Part shown: piece by piece, positions 1-7,151 of the stretch | Numbering within the stretch: the first letter of the stretch is position 1 | Layout: every line of letters starts with the position of its first letter | Assembly (NCBI GenBank): GCA_020638795.1 | Contig: JACKHW010000007.1 | Span: 124,001 to 188,000, forward strand | Length of the DNA stretch: 64,000 bases | Direction of reading: 5' to 3' | Source of the DNA: Planctomycetota bacterium | Lineage (GTDB): Bacteria > Planctomycetota > UBA1135 > GCA-002748355 | Made by a program: the position numbers and the translations under genes | The notes under the pieces: model-generated | Told to the model about the DNA's origin: nothing | Seen by the model: only the letters and a program-made list of their open reading frames with translations | The model's database searches: none

Positions 1-1035
1 GCGGACTTCTGGCCGCACGCGTGGGTCGCGACCCTCGGCATGCTCGATGCAATCGGCCTCGCGACGCCACTGGCGCCGTTCTTGCAACCGGACGAGTTCG
101 CGAACTTCAATCGCGTTGCCGGGACGGTCGTCGGCGCGTCGGTCGTCGGCCTCGTCGTCTTGACCGGGCTACGTTCGCGACGAGGCGTGGCCATGATCGC
201 GTTCGGCGTCCTGACGTGGTTGCCGACGCTCCCGGTCTACGTCAGCGAGCGCTACCTCTACTTGCCGAGCATCGCGTTGTGCGCACTCGTCGGCGAAACC
301 GTGCGTCGTGGGCTTCCGCTGTGGTCCACGAGGGCGAACGGTTCGACAGAACGACAAGCGGACGGGGGCGCTGGTTCTTGGATTCACCGAGGCGTCCGGT
401 TCGTTCCGTGGGTCTTCGCCGCGCTCGTCGTCGTCCACGCTTACGTGCATGCGAGGACCCTCGAGGGCAAGCATCGCTACATCAGCTTGCAACCGCGCGC
501 AGGCTGGGGTGTCGCCCATGCTCTGCGCAACGTGCGACAGGATCTGGAAAACGCAGGCAGCATGCGGCTGCTGGTCGTCGATTTTCCGGGCGATGTCGTG
601 CACGCACAGTTCTTCGAAGACCAACTGCGCGTCGAGTGCAGCAACGGAGCCCTCGAGGTCCGCGTCCTGAACCTGCTTCCGGCGAGCGCCGGCCTTGCTC
701 AGAAGAATTCGCGCCTGCGTGTGACGCGCGGCAAGGCCGCCATCACGCTGCGCGGAGAACGCCGCCACGTGCTCGAGGAAAACGGCGCGCGCCTGCTCTT
801 CGACCTCGTTGCCCGCACTCCCGGCACGACGCGAAGAACGCGCGATGGAAGTGTCTCGCTACGCATTCTCGAGGGCGACGGTAGTGGCGCCGACGCGATC
901 GAGTACGAACTCGCCGGAGGCTTCGAGAACGCACGCGTCCTCCGCTACATCGCGCCGCCACAGAGTCGCGGCTTCCCACCCGCGGCGCTCAGCCCGGGTG
1001 CGCGCATCGCCGAAGGCGTCTTCGAGTTGCAGTGA
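1..1035 (+). CDS. C-terminal part of polytopic membrane protein (glycosyltransferase-C-like, partial)
   Basis: The reading frame is open from base 1, so the start lies before the window. The first ~115 residues hold about three hydrophobic segments (for example TVVGASVVGLVVLTG and MIAFGVLTWLPTLP). They are followed by the loop motif SERYLYLPS, another segment (WVFAALVVVHAYV) and a soluble C-terminal domain of roughly 190 residues. An ERYLYLPS element just before a membrane helix is known from TMTC/DUF1736-type O-mannosyltransferase-like proteins, so a membrane glycosyltransferase is the best guess. The soluble tail shows no motif I recognise. It converges on the next gene with 5 bp between the stop codons. 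Confidence 0.5.
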   Translation, partial: ADFWPHAWVATLGMLDAIGLATPLAPFLQPDEFANFNRVAGTVVGASVVGLVVLTGLRSRRGVAMIAFGVLTWLPTLPVYVSERYLYLPSIALCALVGETVRRGLPLWSTRANGSTERQADGGAGSWIHRGVRFVPWVFAALVVVHAYVHARTLEGKHRYISLQPRAGWGVAHALRNVRQDLENAGSMRLLVVDFPGDVVHAQFFEDQLRVECSNGALEVRVLNLLPASAGLAQKNSRLRVTRGKAAITLRGERRHVLEENGARLLFDLVARTPGTTRRTRDGSVSLRILEGDGSGADAIEYELAGGFENARVLRYIAPPQSRGFPPAALSPGARIAEGVFELQ

Positions 1036-1040
1036 TCCTG

Positions 1041-2048
1041 TCAGAGCGTCAAGAGGATCGCGTTCGTGAGCGTCGCCGAGAGCTTTCCGAGATCGAACAG
1101 CACACCTTGGAACGCGAACTCTCCACTCAGCGTCGACGGAATCGTGAGTAACGGAAGTTGTTCCAACTTCCCGTTCGTGATCGTGCCCGTGGCCACGGGC
1201 AACGACACGAACGTCGGAATTTCGAGCGCCCAAGTTCCGACGCCCGGGACGGGAAACACCGTCGCGAATTTCGCAGCGATGAAGACCGCTCCGACTTGAC
1301 CGTCCCTCCCGGTCGCGAGAATGCGTAGCGCGAGGCCATCCGTTCCCGCGATCGGAAACTGTCCACCCTGCGCGTAGCTGAGCGGACGCAGTGCACTGAA
1401 ATGCCCCAGCTGCAACGCCGGCGCACTTTGGTGAAACCCGACGCGCCACGTCCGCTTCTCACTGGGGTGCGTCGCTCGACTCGCGGAGCCGAGGATCTGC
1501 CACGCCATGTCCACCTGCTTGTTCGACGAACCATCGGTCGGCTGCGACGTCGCCCACAGGCTCAGCCCGTCGTTCGACCAAAACGGCGAAGCAGGAAGAC
1601 GGATTCCGACCGCGAAGAACGCTTCGCTTGGCACGACGATCGGCGTCGTGAGCGTCGTCGTGATGCTCCACGCGATCGGCCCGGTGCCGACGCCGGGACC
1701 GAGCACGATGTCGCCGCTCACGAAGAGCTCGCCGCTCGCACCGGTCGTCGGACCGGCCGTGGCATCGCCCGACCGCAGAACCCAACGAAACGACTCCTGC
1801 GTGGCTTGCTCCTGATCTTGAACGCTGTCGGCACGCAAGGCATCGATACGACCGACCTTGCCCGTGCTGTCCGGTTCCCCGAGCGCGCGCCACTGCTCGG
1901 CATGGAAACCTTGGAGGAGTTCTCCATCACCGGTGCCGAGGTGGCCACGAGACGTGTAGGACTTGGGCCCGGAATAGAGGATCTGGTTCTGTGCGCGACC
2001 GTCGACGGCGAAGAAGGCTCCGAAGGCGAGGATTGCAATGCAGCGCAT
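1041..2048 (-). CDS. Exported protein of unknown function, 335 aa
   Basis: An N-terminal signal peptide (MRCIAILAFGAFFAV, with a likely cleavage after DGRA) shows export. The mature part is rich in Gly, Ser, Thr and Val with a β-strand-like pattern, and has no cysteine cluster, lipobox or second membrane segment. It reads like the large class of exported β-rich unknowns seen in some planctomycete genomes, with phrases such as VPGVGTWAL and SLPVATGTI. I recognise no catalytic motif. It is transcribed divergently from the next gene across a 141-bp gap, which must hold both promoters. The end is defined by the stop at 1041-1043. Confidence 0.6.
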   Translation of the reverse strand: MRCIAILAFGAFFAVDGRAQNQILYSGPKSYTSRGHLGTGDGELLQGFHAEQWRALGEPDSTGKVGRIDALRADSVQDQEQATQESFRWVLRSGDATAGPTTGASGELFVSGDIVLGPGVGTGPIAWSITTTLTTPIVVPSEAFFAVGIRLPASPFWSNDGLSLWATSQPTDGSSNKQVDMAWQILGSASRATHPSEKRTWRVGFHQSAPALQLGHFSALRPLSYAQGGQFPIAGTDGLALRILATGRDGQVGAVFIAAKFATVFPVPGVGTWALEIPTFVSLPVATGTITNGKLEQLPLLTIPSTLSGEFAFQGVLFDLGKLSATLTNAILLTL

Positions 2049-2189
2049 TGCGGTACTCTACGACAAGGAAGAGTCCGCTCGTGCAGGAACCTTCCTGTCA
2101 CGTCGAGCCATTCCAACCGTTCGAGTCCCCGCTGCACATCGCCCCTGCACACCACCGGACTCCGAGCACCAACCGGGCTCACAACCGCG

Positions 2190-2777
2190 ATGAACTCCAA
2201 GCGTCCCCCGATCGTCTTCGCCACTCTCGCCATCGCGCTCCTCGTCGTTGCCGGGCTCGCCTACGCGTTCGGGTTCTGGCCATGGCATCGAAGCGATCGA
2301 GTGAGCGACATCACTCCGGACCTGACAACCGAGGCTCCGTCCGAGCAGACGAAGGTCGGCGACGTCCGGGTCGACACTCAGAAAACTGCCGAGCCGCCGA
2401 AGCCTGCGTCTTCGACCAAGCAACCCAAGGCCGTGACCGGCCTCGACATCCGCTCGAGAGCGCCGGCGGGTGGGACGCACTTCCGCCTGCCCGACGGCAC
2501 CTTCGCACCCTGCCTCAACGGCATTCATCACGCTCCGCCCATGCAATGGCCGCGCGACGTGCCGTGGAGCGCGATCCGTCGCAAGATCGTCGACCGCCAG
2601 GGGAAGGAGTGGTACGAACACGCGGACGGCAGCTACTCGACGACCGAGATGATGTATCGCAGCGACCTCGGCCACAGCGAACCCGTCGTGCAGGTGCGCA
2701 ATCCCGTTCCCGTCGTCCCGATGGAAACGCCGGACGACAAGAAGGTCGGTCGGCGCGCTCAGGACCCGGGCAAGTAG
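2190..2777 (+). CDS. Small membrane-anchored protein of unknown function, 195 aa
   Basis: I place the start at the ATG at 2190, because the protein then opens with a basic patch (MNSKRPP) and one hydrophobic helix (IVFATLAIALLVVAGLAYAFGF). The longer in-frame extension upstream lies antisense over the neighbouring exported protein and has no protein-like character. After the anchor comes a Pro/Thr/Glu-rich linker (~40 residues) and a small domain with conserved-looking Trp, His and Tyr residues (GIHHAPPMQWP, KEWYEHADGSYST). The C-terminal domain should face the periplasm. No family is recognised. Confidence 0.6.
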   Translation: MNSKRPPIVFATLAIALLVVAGLAYAFGFWPWHRSDRVSDITPDLTTEAPSEQTKVGDVRVDTQKTAEPPKPASSTKQPKAVTGLDIRSRAPAGGTHFRLPDGTFAPCLNGIHHAPPMQWPRDVPWSAIRRKIVDRQGKEWYEHADGSYSTTEMMYRSDLGHSEPVVQVRNPVPVVPMETPDDKKVGRRAQDPGK

Positions 2778-3085
2778 TCACGCGCGTGTCCGACGAACGA
2801 AACCTGCAAAGCCTATTGGACGCTCGCACAGATCGACGGGGTGGACCTCGAACCCGCCGCGCCGGAAGCGCATCCGTGACCGCGAGCACGAACTCGTCAC
2901 CGAGGGCGTCCAGGAGCGCAACCTCGACGACATACCGGGTTTCTTGTGGTAGCTGACACGCTGCTAGTGGCCGGGCCATGATGCGGTTGGACGATCACGA
3001 CTTTTCGCGAGAAGCGATTGCATCCGGCGGCCCCGTCCTCTGTATTCCTCTGCCCGTTGCGCGCGCAGATAGCGCGCGCGGGATC
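2778..3085. other. Intergenic region with possible gene remnant
   Basis: No intact gene is seen in these ~300 bases. Two short plus-strand stretches in different frames read like protein: one around 2800-2878 (NETCKAYWTLAQIDGVDLEP) ends in TGA, and one around 2860-2952 (DREHELVTEGVQERNLDD) ends in TAG. They could be pieces of a frameshifted small gene, but each is too short to be convincing. The rest is the approach to tRNA-Pro and the phage attachment site. Confidence 0.3.
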
Positions 3086-3163
3086 CGGGCAGTAGCGCAG
3101 TCTGGCTAGCGCACCAGCTTTGGGAGCTGGGGGTCGTGGGTTCGAATCCCACCTGCCCGACCA
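3086..3163 (+). tRNA. tRNA-Pro (anticodon TGG), with encoded CCA
   Basis: The acceptor stem CGGGCAG (3086-3092) pairs with CTGCCCG (3153-3159), followed by discriminator A and CCA at 3161-3163. The anticodon stem encloses the 7-base loop TTTGGGA, so the anticodon is TGG (proline). The T arm is GTGGGTTCGAATCCCAC. The gene is complete. It is the integration site of the adjoining phage-derived element, and its 3' 45 bases are repeated at 28332-28376. Confidence 0.96.
3119..3163 (+). repeat. attL: 45-bp direct repeat inside tRNA-Pro
   Basis: Bases 3119-3163, from the anticodon loop to the encoded CCA of tRNA-Pro, are identical to 28332-28376. The match stops on both sides, with C versus G before it and A versus C after it. 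A tyrosine-recombinase gene starts 55 bp inside the repeat. This is the classic arrangement of an element that integrates into a tRNA 3' half and restores the gene. Confidence 0.95.
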
Positions 3164-3217
3164 ACTTACGACGGCGCTTGAAATCGCGCGGGACACCCGG
3201 GTGAACTTTGGGTTCCC

Positions 3218-4327
3218 ATGAAGCGCCCAAAGAAGCCCGCTCGCAAGCTCCCGAATGTTGAGACGCGGTGCATCCGCGGCGAGTGGATGTGGCGCGCTCG
3301 CGTCAAGCTTCACGGCGTCGCGCACGTGGGCAATTACCGGGAGACTCAGGACGAGGCGTACGAAGATTCGCGACGCCTCCGAGAGCGACTCGCGCAGACG
3401 AAGCAGGTGCGCATCGACCAGGTCACGATTGGTGGATTGCTTGCCGGCATCGAGCAACGAGAGCGAGCTCGTCGCGAGGAAGCGAACGTCAAACGCGACT
3501 TCGATCCGCGGCGCGACTTCCTGCTGAGCTTCTGGGCACCCGACACTCCGATCGAACGCATCGACCGACAAGAGATCGACTGGCTCGTGAGCGAGTCGAT
3601 CCGTCTCAAGCGATCGGTGCCGACGATCCGCAAATATCTCGCACTCCTGCGGCAGTGCTTCTACGAAGCCGGCATCGTCATGCCCGAGGTGCGCCGGCTC
3701 CCCCGCCAGGAGAAGCGCGCGATGACGTTCTTCTCGCAAGCCGAGATCGTCGACATCCTCAAACGCATGCGAGCGTTCGAGCACGGATTGAAGCGCGACC
3801 GCGACGTCGCGGTCGCGTCGTTCGTCGTCTTGACCGGCGTGCGCTCGGGTGAGTTCCTGCGGCTCACGACGAAGCACGTCGATCTCGAGCGCGGCACGAT
3901 CGAGATCATCGCGAAGGACCGAAGCAACCCGCGGCTCGTCCCGATCACGCCTGCCTTGCGCCCCATCGTCGACGAGTTGATCGCGAACGCCTTGCCCGAT
4001 GGCCACTTCCTGCAGTCGCTCAGCGCCTGGCGATCGATGTGGCGTCGCTGGACGGACCGTCTCGGCATCACGATCAACGGCCGCCTTCTGCGTCGCAGCT
4101 TCATCACGAACGCGGGATACAGCGGTCTGTCGCTGGCCGACGTGCGCGACCTTGCCGGCCACAAGCACTCGTCCACGACGGACATCTACATGCAGGCGAT
4201 CAGTTCGCGTTTGCACGACGCGGCCTCCCACGCACAAGCTTTTCTCGACATTCCGCAGGCTGACGCCACTGCTCCCGAGAGCCAAATCGCTGACGACGCC
4301 GAAGCTGCTCCTCCGTCTTCGGATTGA
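3218..4327 (+). CDS. int: Tyrosine recombinase (phage integrase), 369 aa
   Basis: Catalyses site-specific recombination between the element and tRNA-Pro. An N-terminal SAM-like/core-binding part (to ~residue 165) precedes the catalytic domain. The first catalytic Arg lies in TGVRSGE (~residue 209), a Lys-containing strand follows (IIAKDRSNPR), then the second Arg box RLLRRSF, the GHKHSSTT segment and the nucleophile Tyr in TDIYM. The usual His of the HxxR box is absent: the aligned position is Arg. The ATG at 3218 is the only good start and gives a basic N terminus. The last 128 bp overlap a convergent excisionase-like gene, a layout common in integrase/xis regulation. Confidence 0.93.
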   Translation: MKRPKKPARKLPNVETRCIRGEWMWRARVKLHGVAHVGNYRETQDEAYEDSRRLRERLAQTKQVRIDQVTIGGLLAGIEQRERARREEANVKRDFDPRRDFLLSFWAPDTPIERIDRQEIDWLVSESIRLKRSVPTIRKYLALLRQCFYEAGIVMPEVRRLPRQEKRAMTFFSQAEIVDILKRMRAFEHGLKRDRDVAVASFVVLTGVRSGEFLRLTTKHVDLERGTIEIIAKDRSNPRLVPITPALRPIVDELIANALPDGHFLQSLSAWRSMWRRWTDRLGITINGRLLRRSFITNAGYSGLSLADVRDLAGHKHSSTTDIYMQAISSRLHDAASHAQAFLDIPQADATAPESQIADDAEAAPPSSD

Positions 4328-4517
4328 CGAGGCTGCGCTCGATCCACAGCTCGTAGAGATCGCGACGCACCAGCTTCTTCCGCGTGCCGATCAGCAGGAT
4401 CTCGGGGAACTCACCCTTGCGAGCCAGCGACAACAGCAGGTTGCGCGACACGCCGAGGTCATTGGCGATGTCGCCGAGGTCGAGCCACTCTGTGCGGGCT
4501 TCGTCGGTCTGGCTCAT
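4200..4517 (-). CDS. HTH DNA-binding protein, excisionase-like, 105 aa
   Basis: Small basic protein with an N-terminal helix-turn-helix of the MerR/excisionase sort: WLDLGDIANDLGVSRNLLLS, then a wing-like GTRKKLVRRDLYELW. The length and the place at the very end of the leftward operon, overlapping the 3' end of the convergent integrase gene by 128 bp, fit a recombination directionality factor (Xis). The start ATG at 4517 overlaps the stop of the upstream 44-aa gene (ATGA), so the two are translationally coupled. The Arg-rich C terminus lies antisense to integrase codons. An ordinary terminase-type HTH protein remains possible. Confidence 0.6.
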   Translation of the reverse strand: MSQTDEARTEWLDLGDIANDLGVSRNLLLSLARKGEFPEILLIGTRKKLVRRDLYELWIERSLVNPKTEEQLRRRQRFGSREQWRQPAECREKLVRGRPRRANAN

Positions 4518-4648
4518 CGCGTCCACCATCCGATGTGCTTGTTCCAGTACTCTTCCTCACCGCATCGCTTGCAGCGCCTGTAGCGCTCCGAGAGCGGCGA
4601 TCGGACCCAGGCATGGCCCAGCAGTCCACACAGCCAGCGCCGGATCAT
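4514..4648 (-). CDS. 44-aa Zn-knuckle-like phage microprotein
   Basis: A short frame with strong context support. Its ATG (4648) overlaps the preceding stop and its TGA overlaps the following ATG, both as ATGA. The product is rich in Trp, Arg and Cys: RRWLCGLLGHAW at the start, a central CKRCG pair and WNKHIGWWTR at the end. CxxC plus nearby His/Cys suggests metal binding, but only one complete pair is present. Too short for routine gene callers. No known family recognised. Confidence 0.55.
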   Translation of the reverse strand: MIRRWLCGLLGHAWVRSPLSERYRRCKRCGEEEYWNKHIGWWTR

Positions 4649-4965
4649 GAGCAATGTTCCTTCTTCTTTTCGAAGAACGAGTCAGCCCGGTAGCCGTTGT
4701 CGAACAACCAGTCTGTCAGGGTCCGAGCCGTCTTGAAGTTCTCGGCGCAGTGGGGCCCCCTCAGATGCTCGCGCTTCCATCCGAACGCTTCGCTGATCGC
4801 GCGATGCACCTTTGCGTAGCCGTCCACGTCGAGCCACACGATGTCGTCCTCGTCGAGATCGTGTTGAGACTCGCCGATGACTCCGCAGTAGATGTCGGCG
4901 ATCCGCCGAAACAGCGCGGCACGTTGCTCCTCCTCGCGCTGAGCCTTCGTCTTGCGCTTCGCCAT
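4645..4965 (-). CDS. Phage protein of unknown function, 106 aa
   Basis: Starts at the ATG at 4965, which overlaps the stop of the upstream HD-hydrolase gene as TGATG. The upstream extension of the frame is antisense-like and not used. The first ~20 residues are charged (MAKRKTKAQREEEQRAALFR). The rest is a compact mixed domain with acidic and aromatic stretches (DLDEDDIVWLDVDGYAK, TLTDWLFDNGY). No catalytic motif is recognised. As part of the coupled early-type operon it is likely a host-takeover or regulatory protein (inference). Confidence 0.6.
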   Translation of the reverse strand: MAKRKTKAQREEEQRAALFRRIADIYCGVIGESQHDLDEDDIVWLDVDGYAKVHRAISEAFGWKREHLRGPHCAENFKTARTLTDWLFDNGYRADSFFEKKKEHCS

Positions 4966-5483
4966 CACGCCCCCTTGTGCTCTTCGAAGGTCGCGAGGAA
5001 CGCCTGCTTCGCCATGTGCCACGACCAGGAGCCCATCGTGTGGACCGGGTACGGCTGGATGCCGAGCTCCTTCCACCACCCGAAGCAGCAGGCCTTCGCC
5101 TCGGTGACCAGCATCCGTCGGTCGACCTCATGCACCTCGTGCGACATCGTCGCCGGCAACTTGAAAGCCTCGCGCACGAGGCCCTCGATGCGACGCTCGA
5201 TCGCGCAGTAGTCGGGCAGGAGCTGCTTCAGCGGCGTCGGGAGGTCGTTGCAGTAGGCCTCGTGGGCGTCGTGCAGCAGCGCCTCGAGCTTGAAGCCTGC
5301 CGGTGCGTACTGCGCGCACAGGACCGAGTGCTGCGCGACGCTGATCGGGCCGAGCGGCGTGTGCCCCGTGAACCGGTTCAGCATGGACAGCGCGTGCGCG
5401 ATGTCCTCGATGTCGATGTCGCTGACCGTCGCGGTCTGGAAGTCGAAGTCGCGGCCGGTGTAGGTGCGGATCGCCGTCAGCAT
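4965..5483 (-). CDS. HD-domain phosphohydrolase, 172 aa
   Basis: Probable metal-dependent phosphohydrolase of the HD superfamily, resembling phage and YfbR-type 5'-nucleotidases. Visible metal-binding elements are the His in ISVAQHSVL (~residue 50), the HD pair in LLHDAHEAY (~75) and a late conserved Asp/Glu region (VHEVDRRML). These enzymes commonly trim dNMPs or nucleotides and so adjust pools during phage replication. The start at the ATG 5483 overlaps the preceding gene by 7 bp. The N-terminal ~94 residues of the longer frame are a shadow of the 80-aa gene upstream. Confidence 0.75.
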   Translation of the reverse strand: MLTAIRTYTGRDFDFQTATVSDIDIEDIAHALSMLNRFTGHTPLGPISVAQHSVLCAQYAPAGFKLEALLHDAHEAYCNDLPTPLKQLLPDYCAIERRIEGLVREAFKLPATMSHEVHEVDRRMLVTEAKACCFGWWKELGIQPYPVHTMGSWSWHMAKQAFLATFEEHKGA

Positions 5484-5719
5484 GACGCCTCCTCGACCGG
5501 CACCGGACCCAGCAGGAAGTCGTGCCAGAGTCGGACGACCACCGCGTACGACGGGTAGCCGAACTCGACCTCTCGTGACTGGGATCCGACGGCGTATTCG
5601 ACCGACGGATACCCGCCGTGGCCGCCACGCGCTGCCTCGCGCACAGAGACGATGCTGTCGAGCCGGAGCGTCACAGACTGCTTGCTGCGAGCCGTCGTGA
5701 ACTCGAGGATCGGCTTCAT
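5477..5719 (-). CDS. Phage protein of unknown function, 80 aa
   Basis: ATG at 5719 overlaps the stop of the upstream small membrane protein (TGATG). Its end overlaps the HD-hydrolase start by 7 bp, so it lies within a coupled run. The N terminus reads as a β-hairpin (MKPILEFTTA, VTLRLDSIVSVREA), then a Gly/Tyr-rich turn and an aromatic helix (VVVRLWHDFLLG). Small β-rich proteins with such IVSVREA-type strands are common in phages as single-domain unknowns. No function assigned. Confidence 0.6.
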   Translation of the reverse strand: MKPILEFTTARSKQSVTLRLDSIVSVREAARGGHGGYPSVEYAVGSQSREVEFGYPSYAVVVRLWHDFLLGPVPVEEASC

Positions 5720-5943
5720 CAGTTCCGCCTCCAGTACAGACCCCGCGCGATGGCCCGCTCGTCACGCCTGGTGTCGGCGTTCAGGCTGCTGAGGTTGCGC
5801 AGGATCGAAGCCGTGCAGTAGTGCATCCACGAAGAGTGGAACGTGAGGCCTGCCGCGAGGATGGTCGCAATGACCTTCACAAGGACGAACGGCGTCCAGA
5901 TCGCAGCGATGATCGCGAGCCCACCGAGAATCAGGACGTTCAT
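5719..5943 (-). CDS. Small membrane protein, 74 aa
   Basis: Begins at ATG 5943, overlapping the stop of the XRE gene upstream (ATGA). About the first 35 residues form one long or two closely spaced hydrophobic segments (MNVLILGGLAIIAAIW, VLVKVIATILAAGLTF). The basic tail of ~35 residues (ADTRRDERAIARGLYWRRN) should remain cytoplasmic. In a phage such a protein could be a holin, a superinfection-exclusion protein or a regulator. It lacks a neighbouring endolysin, so holin is not favoured. Confidence 0.55.
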   Translation of the reverse strand: MNVLILGGLAIIAAIWTPFVLVKVIATILAAGLTFHSSWMHYCTASILRNLSSLNADTRRDERAIARGLYWRRN

Positions 5944-6209
5944 GCGACGACCTCCGCGGTGACGATGCCCTCGCGCTCGGCCCACTCGCGGTTGATCTCG
6001 TCCAGCGAGATCCCCAGCACGGCGGCGGCCTTGAACAGCTTGTGCGGGCTCAGGAGCGACTGACCGGACTCGAACTTTGCGATGTTCGACTGAGTCGTGT
6101 CGACCTGGAACGCGAGTTCGGACTGCGAGAACCCGCACGCCCTTCGTGCTCGGAGGAAGCGCCGCACGACAAACGCGAGGAAGTCGCGGTTCTGGGGACG
6201 CCGCTTCAT
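5940..6209 (-). CDS. XRE-family HTH regulator, second of a tandem pair, 89 aa
   Basis: A Cro/CI-type helix-turn-helix is seen in CGFSQSELAFQVDTTQSNIA followed by KFESGQ, with a C-terminal helical part (LFKAAAVLGISLDEIN). It begins MKRRPQN at 6209 with its ATG inside the stop of its upstream paralogue. The two proteins align along their whole length without gaps (same MKRRP start, same VLGISLDE block), so they arose by tandem duplication. Likely a repressor or antirepressor of the element; which promoter it binds is not visible. Confidence 0.8.
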   Translation of the reverse strand: MKRRPQNRDFLAFVVRRFLRARRACGFSQSELAFQVDTTQSNIAKFESGQSLLSPHKLFKAAAVLGISLDEINREWAEREGIVTAEVVA

Positions 6210-6472
6210 GCTTGCCCCTCCGCAACTCTGCCTGCCTGCACAGCCCACTCACTGCTGACCTCGTCGAGAGAGATTCCCAAGACGATGGCCGCTTCGAAGA
6301 GCTTGTCCGCACGCAGCAGAGTCCTACCTGCCTCGAACATCGAGATACAGGGAGGACTGACTTCGATGAGGTCCGCCAGCTCGGCTTGCGTGAGTGCATA
6401 AGCTTGACGTGCGCTGATGTATCGCTGGACGACAAGGGCGCGAAAGTCGGGATTCAAGGGACGCCGCTTCAT
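6206..6472 (-). CDS. XRE-family HTH regulator, first of a tandem pair, 88 aa
   Basis: Paralogue of the following gene: ALTQAELADLIEVSPPCIS then MFEAGRT gives the helix-turn-helix, and LFEAAIVLGISLDEVS repeats the C-terminal block. The ATG at 6472 is separated from the upstream stop by two bases. Recognition-helix residues differ (EVSPPCISMF against DTTQSNIAKF), suggesting the two copies now bind different operators or form heterodimers (inference). Confidence 0.8.
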   Translation of the reverse strand: MKRRPLNPDFRALVVQRYISARQAYALTQAELADLIEVSPPCISMFEAGRTLLRADKLFEAAIVLGISLDEVSSEWAVQAGRVAEGQA

Positions 6473-6474
6473 GC

Positions 6475-6711
6475 TCAAGCCTCCCGCGCAGCGCCTCGCT
6501 TCGAGTGCTTCGAAGCGTTTGGACACGTGCTGAAGTGCGAGACGTACGCATTCTCGGCTCGAGCACCGAGCACGGGCTCACCATCGACATCCGTGATCGC
6601 GTAGACCGGCGCGACGGCGTCGAGCGGGATGCGGACCAGCCCGCCGTCCTTCCCGGGCGTCGTGATCCAGTAGATCGCCTTGCCGCACGACTTGCAGGCG
6701 GAGCGGTTCAT
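6475..6711 (-). CDS. Zn-ribbon-like phage protein, 78 aa
   Basis: Opens with MNRSACKSCGKAIYW, a Cys pair typical of a zinc ribbon, and has a late Cys/His set (YVSHFSTCPNASKH) that could complete the site. Between them lies a small β-domain. The start ATG at 6711 overlaps the preceding stop (ATGA). Compact Zn-finger proteins like this are usual in phage early operons. Role unknown. Confidence 0.6.
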   Translation of the reverse strand: MNRSACKSCGKAIYWITTPGKDGGLVRIPLDAVAPVYAITDVDGEPVLGARAENAYVSHFSTCPNASKHSKRGAAREA

Positions 6712-7139
6712 GCTTCGGCCTCCCCTGCGAAGATCTCGCCCTGCTCCGTGGTCGGCGCCGCGGTGCGTGGCCGGTAGTGATACCCCTCGAGCCACGGATG
6801 CGTTCGACCACCGAACGTGTACTGACAGAGCCCGCACGTCACTTGCGCGATATCACGCTCGTACCATCCGGCCGCGCGCACCAGCTTTCCGCACACCGTC
6901 GCGAACTTCTCGTTCACGACTTCGACTTCGTTGTCGGTGAGCTTGCTGTAGGGCATCTCGCCGTCGAAGCGCTGGAAGCGCGGACCGGTGCCGGCACCTG
7001 CCCACGTCTCCTTCTTCTGGTTCGAGTTGCGCGTGGTGGCGAGACCGCGAATGTAGCTGCGGTTCTGATCGAGGTAGCCGAGGTAGAAGGCTCCTGCGAG
7101 CCCCGCCTCGGTCAACCTGCTTCCGTGTAGCTTGACCAT
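6708..7139 (-). CDS. Truncated major capsid protein-like ORF, 143 aa
   Basis: It follows the protease/scaffold gene by 12 bp, which is the position of the major capsid gene in lambda- and Mu-type modules. The first ~95 residues fit the N-terminal pattern I know from Mu gpT-type capsid proteins: an AGAFYLGYL helix, a block SNQKKETWAGAG where family members have SxQxSExYxWLG, then VVNEKFAT where they have NKKFEAT. Capsid proteins of this type run to ~300 residues. Here the similarity stops, and an unrelated tail (VTCGLCQYTFGGRTHPW) with a Cys pair follows. I read this as a deletion fusion, or as a small protein that only imitates the pattern. Confidence 0.45.
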   Translation of the reverse strand: MVKLHGSRLTEAGLAGAFYLGYLDQNRSYIRGLATTRNSNQKKETWAGAGTGPRFQRFDGEMPYSKLTDNEVEVVNEKFATVCGKLVRAAGWYERDIAQVTCGLCQYTFGGRTHPWLEGYHYRPRTAAPTTEQGEIFAGEAEA

Positions 7140-7151
7140 CGGTCACACCTC

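Noticed and set aside
5719..5943. Holin assignment for the 74-aa membrane protein
   Set aside because: No endolysin or spanin gene is nearby and it sits among early-type genes, so only a generic membrane call is kept.
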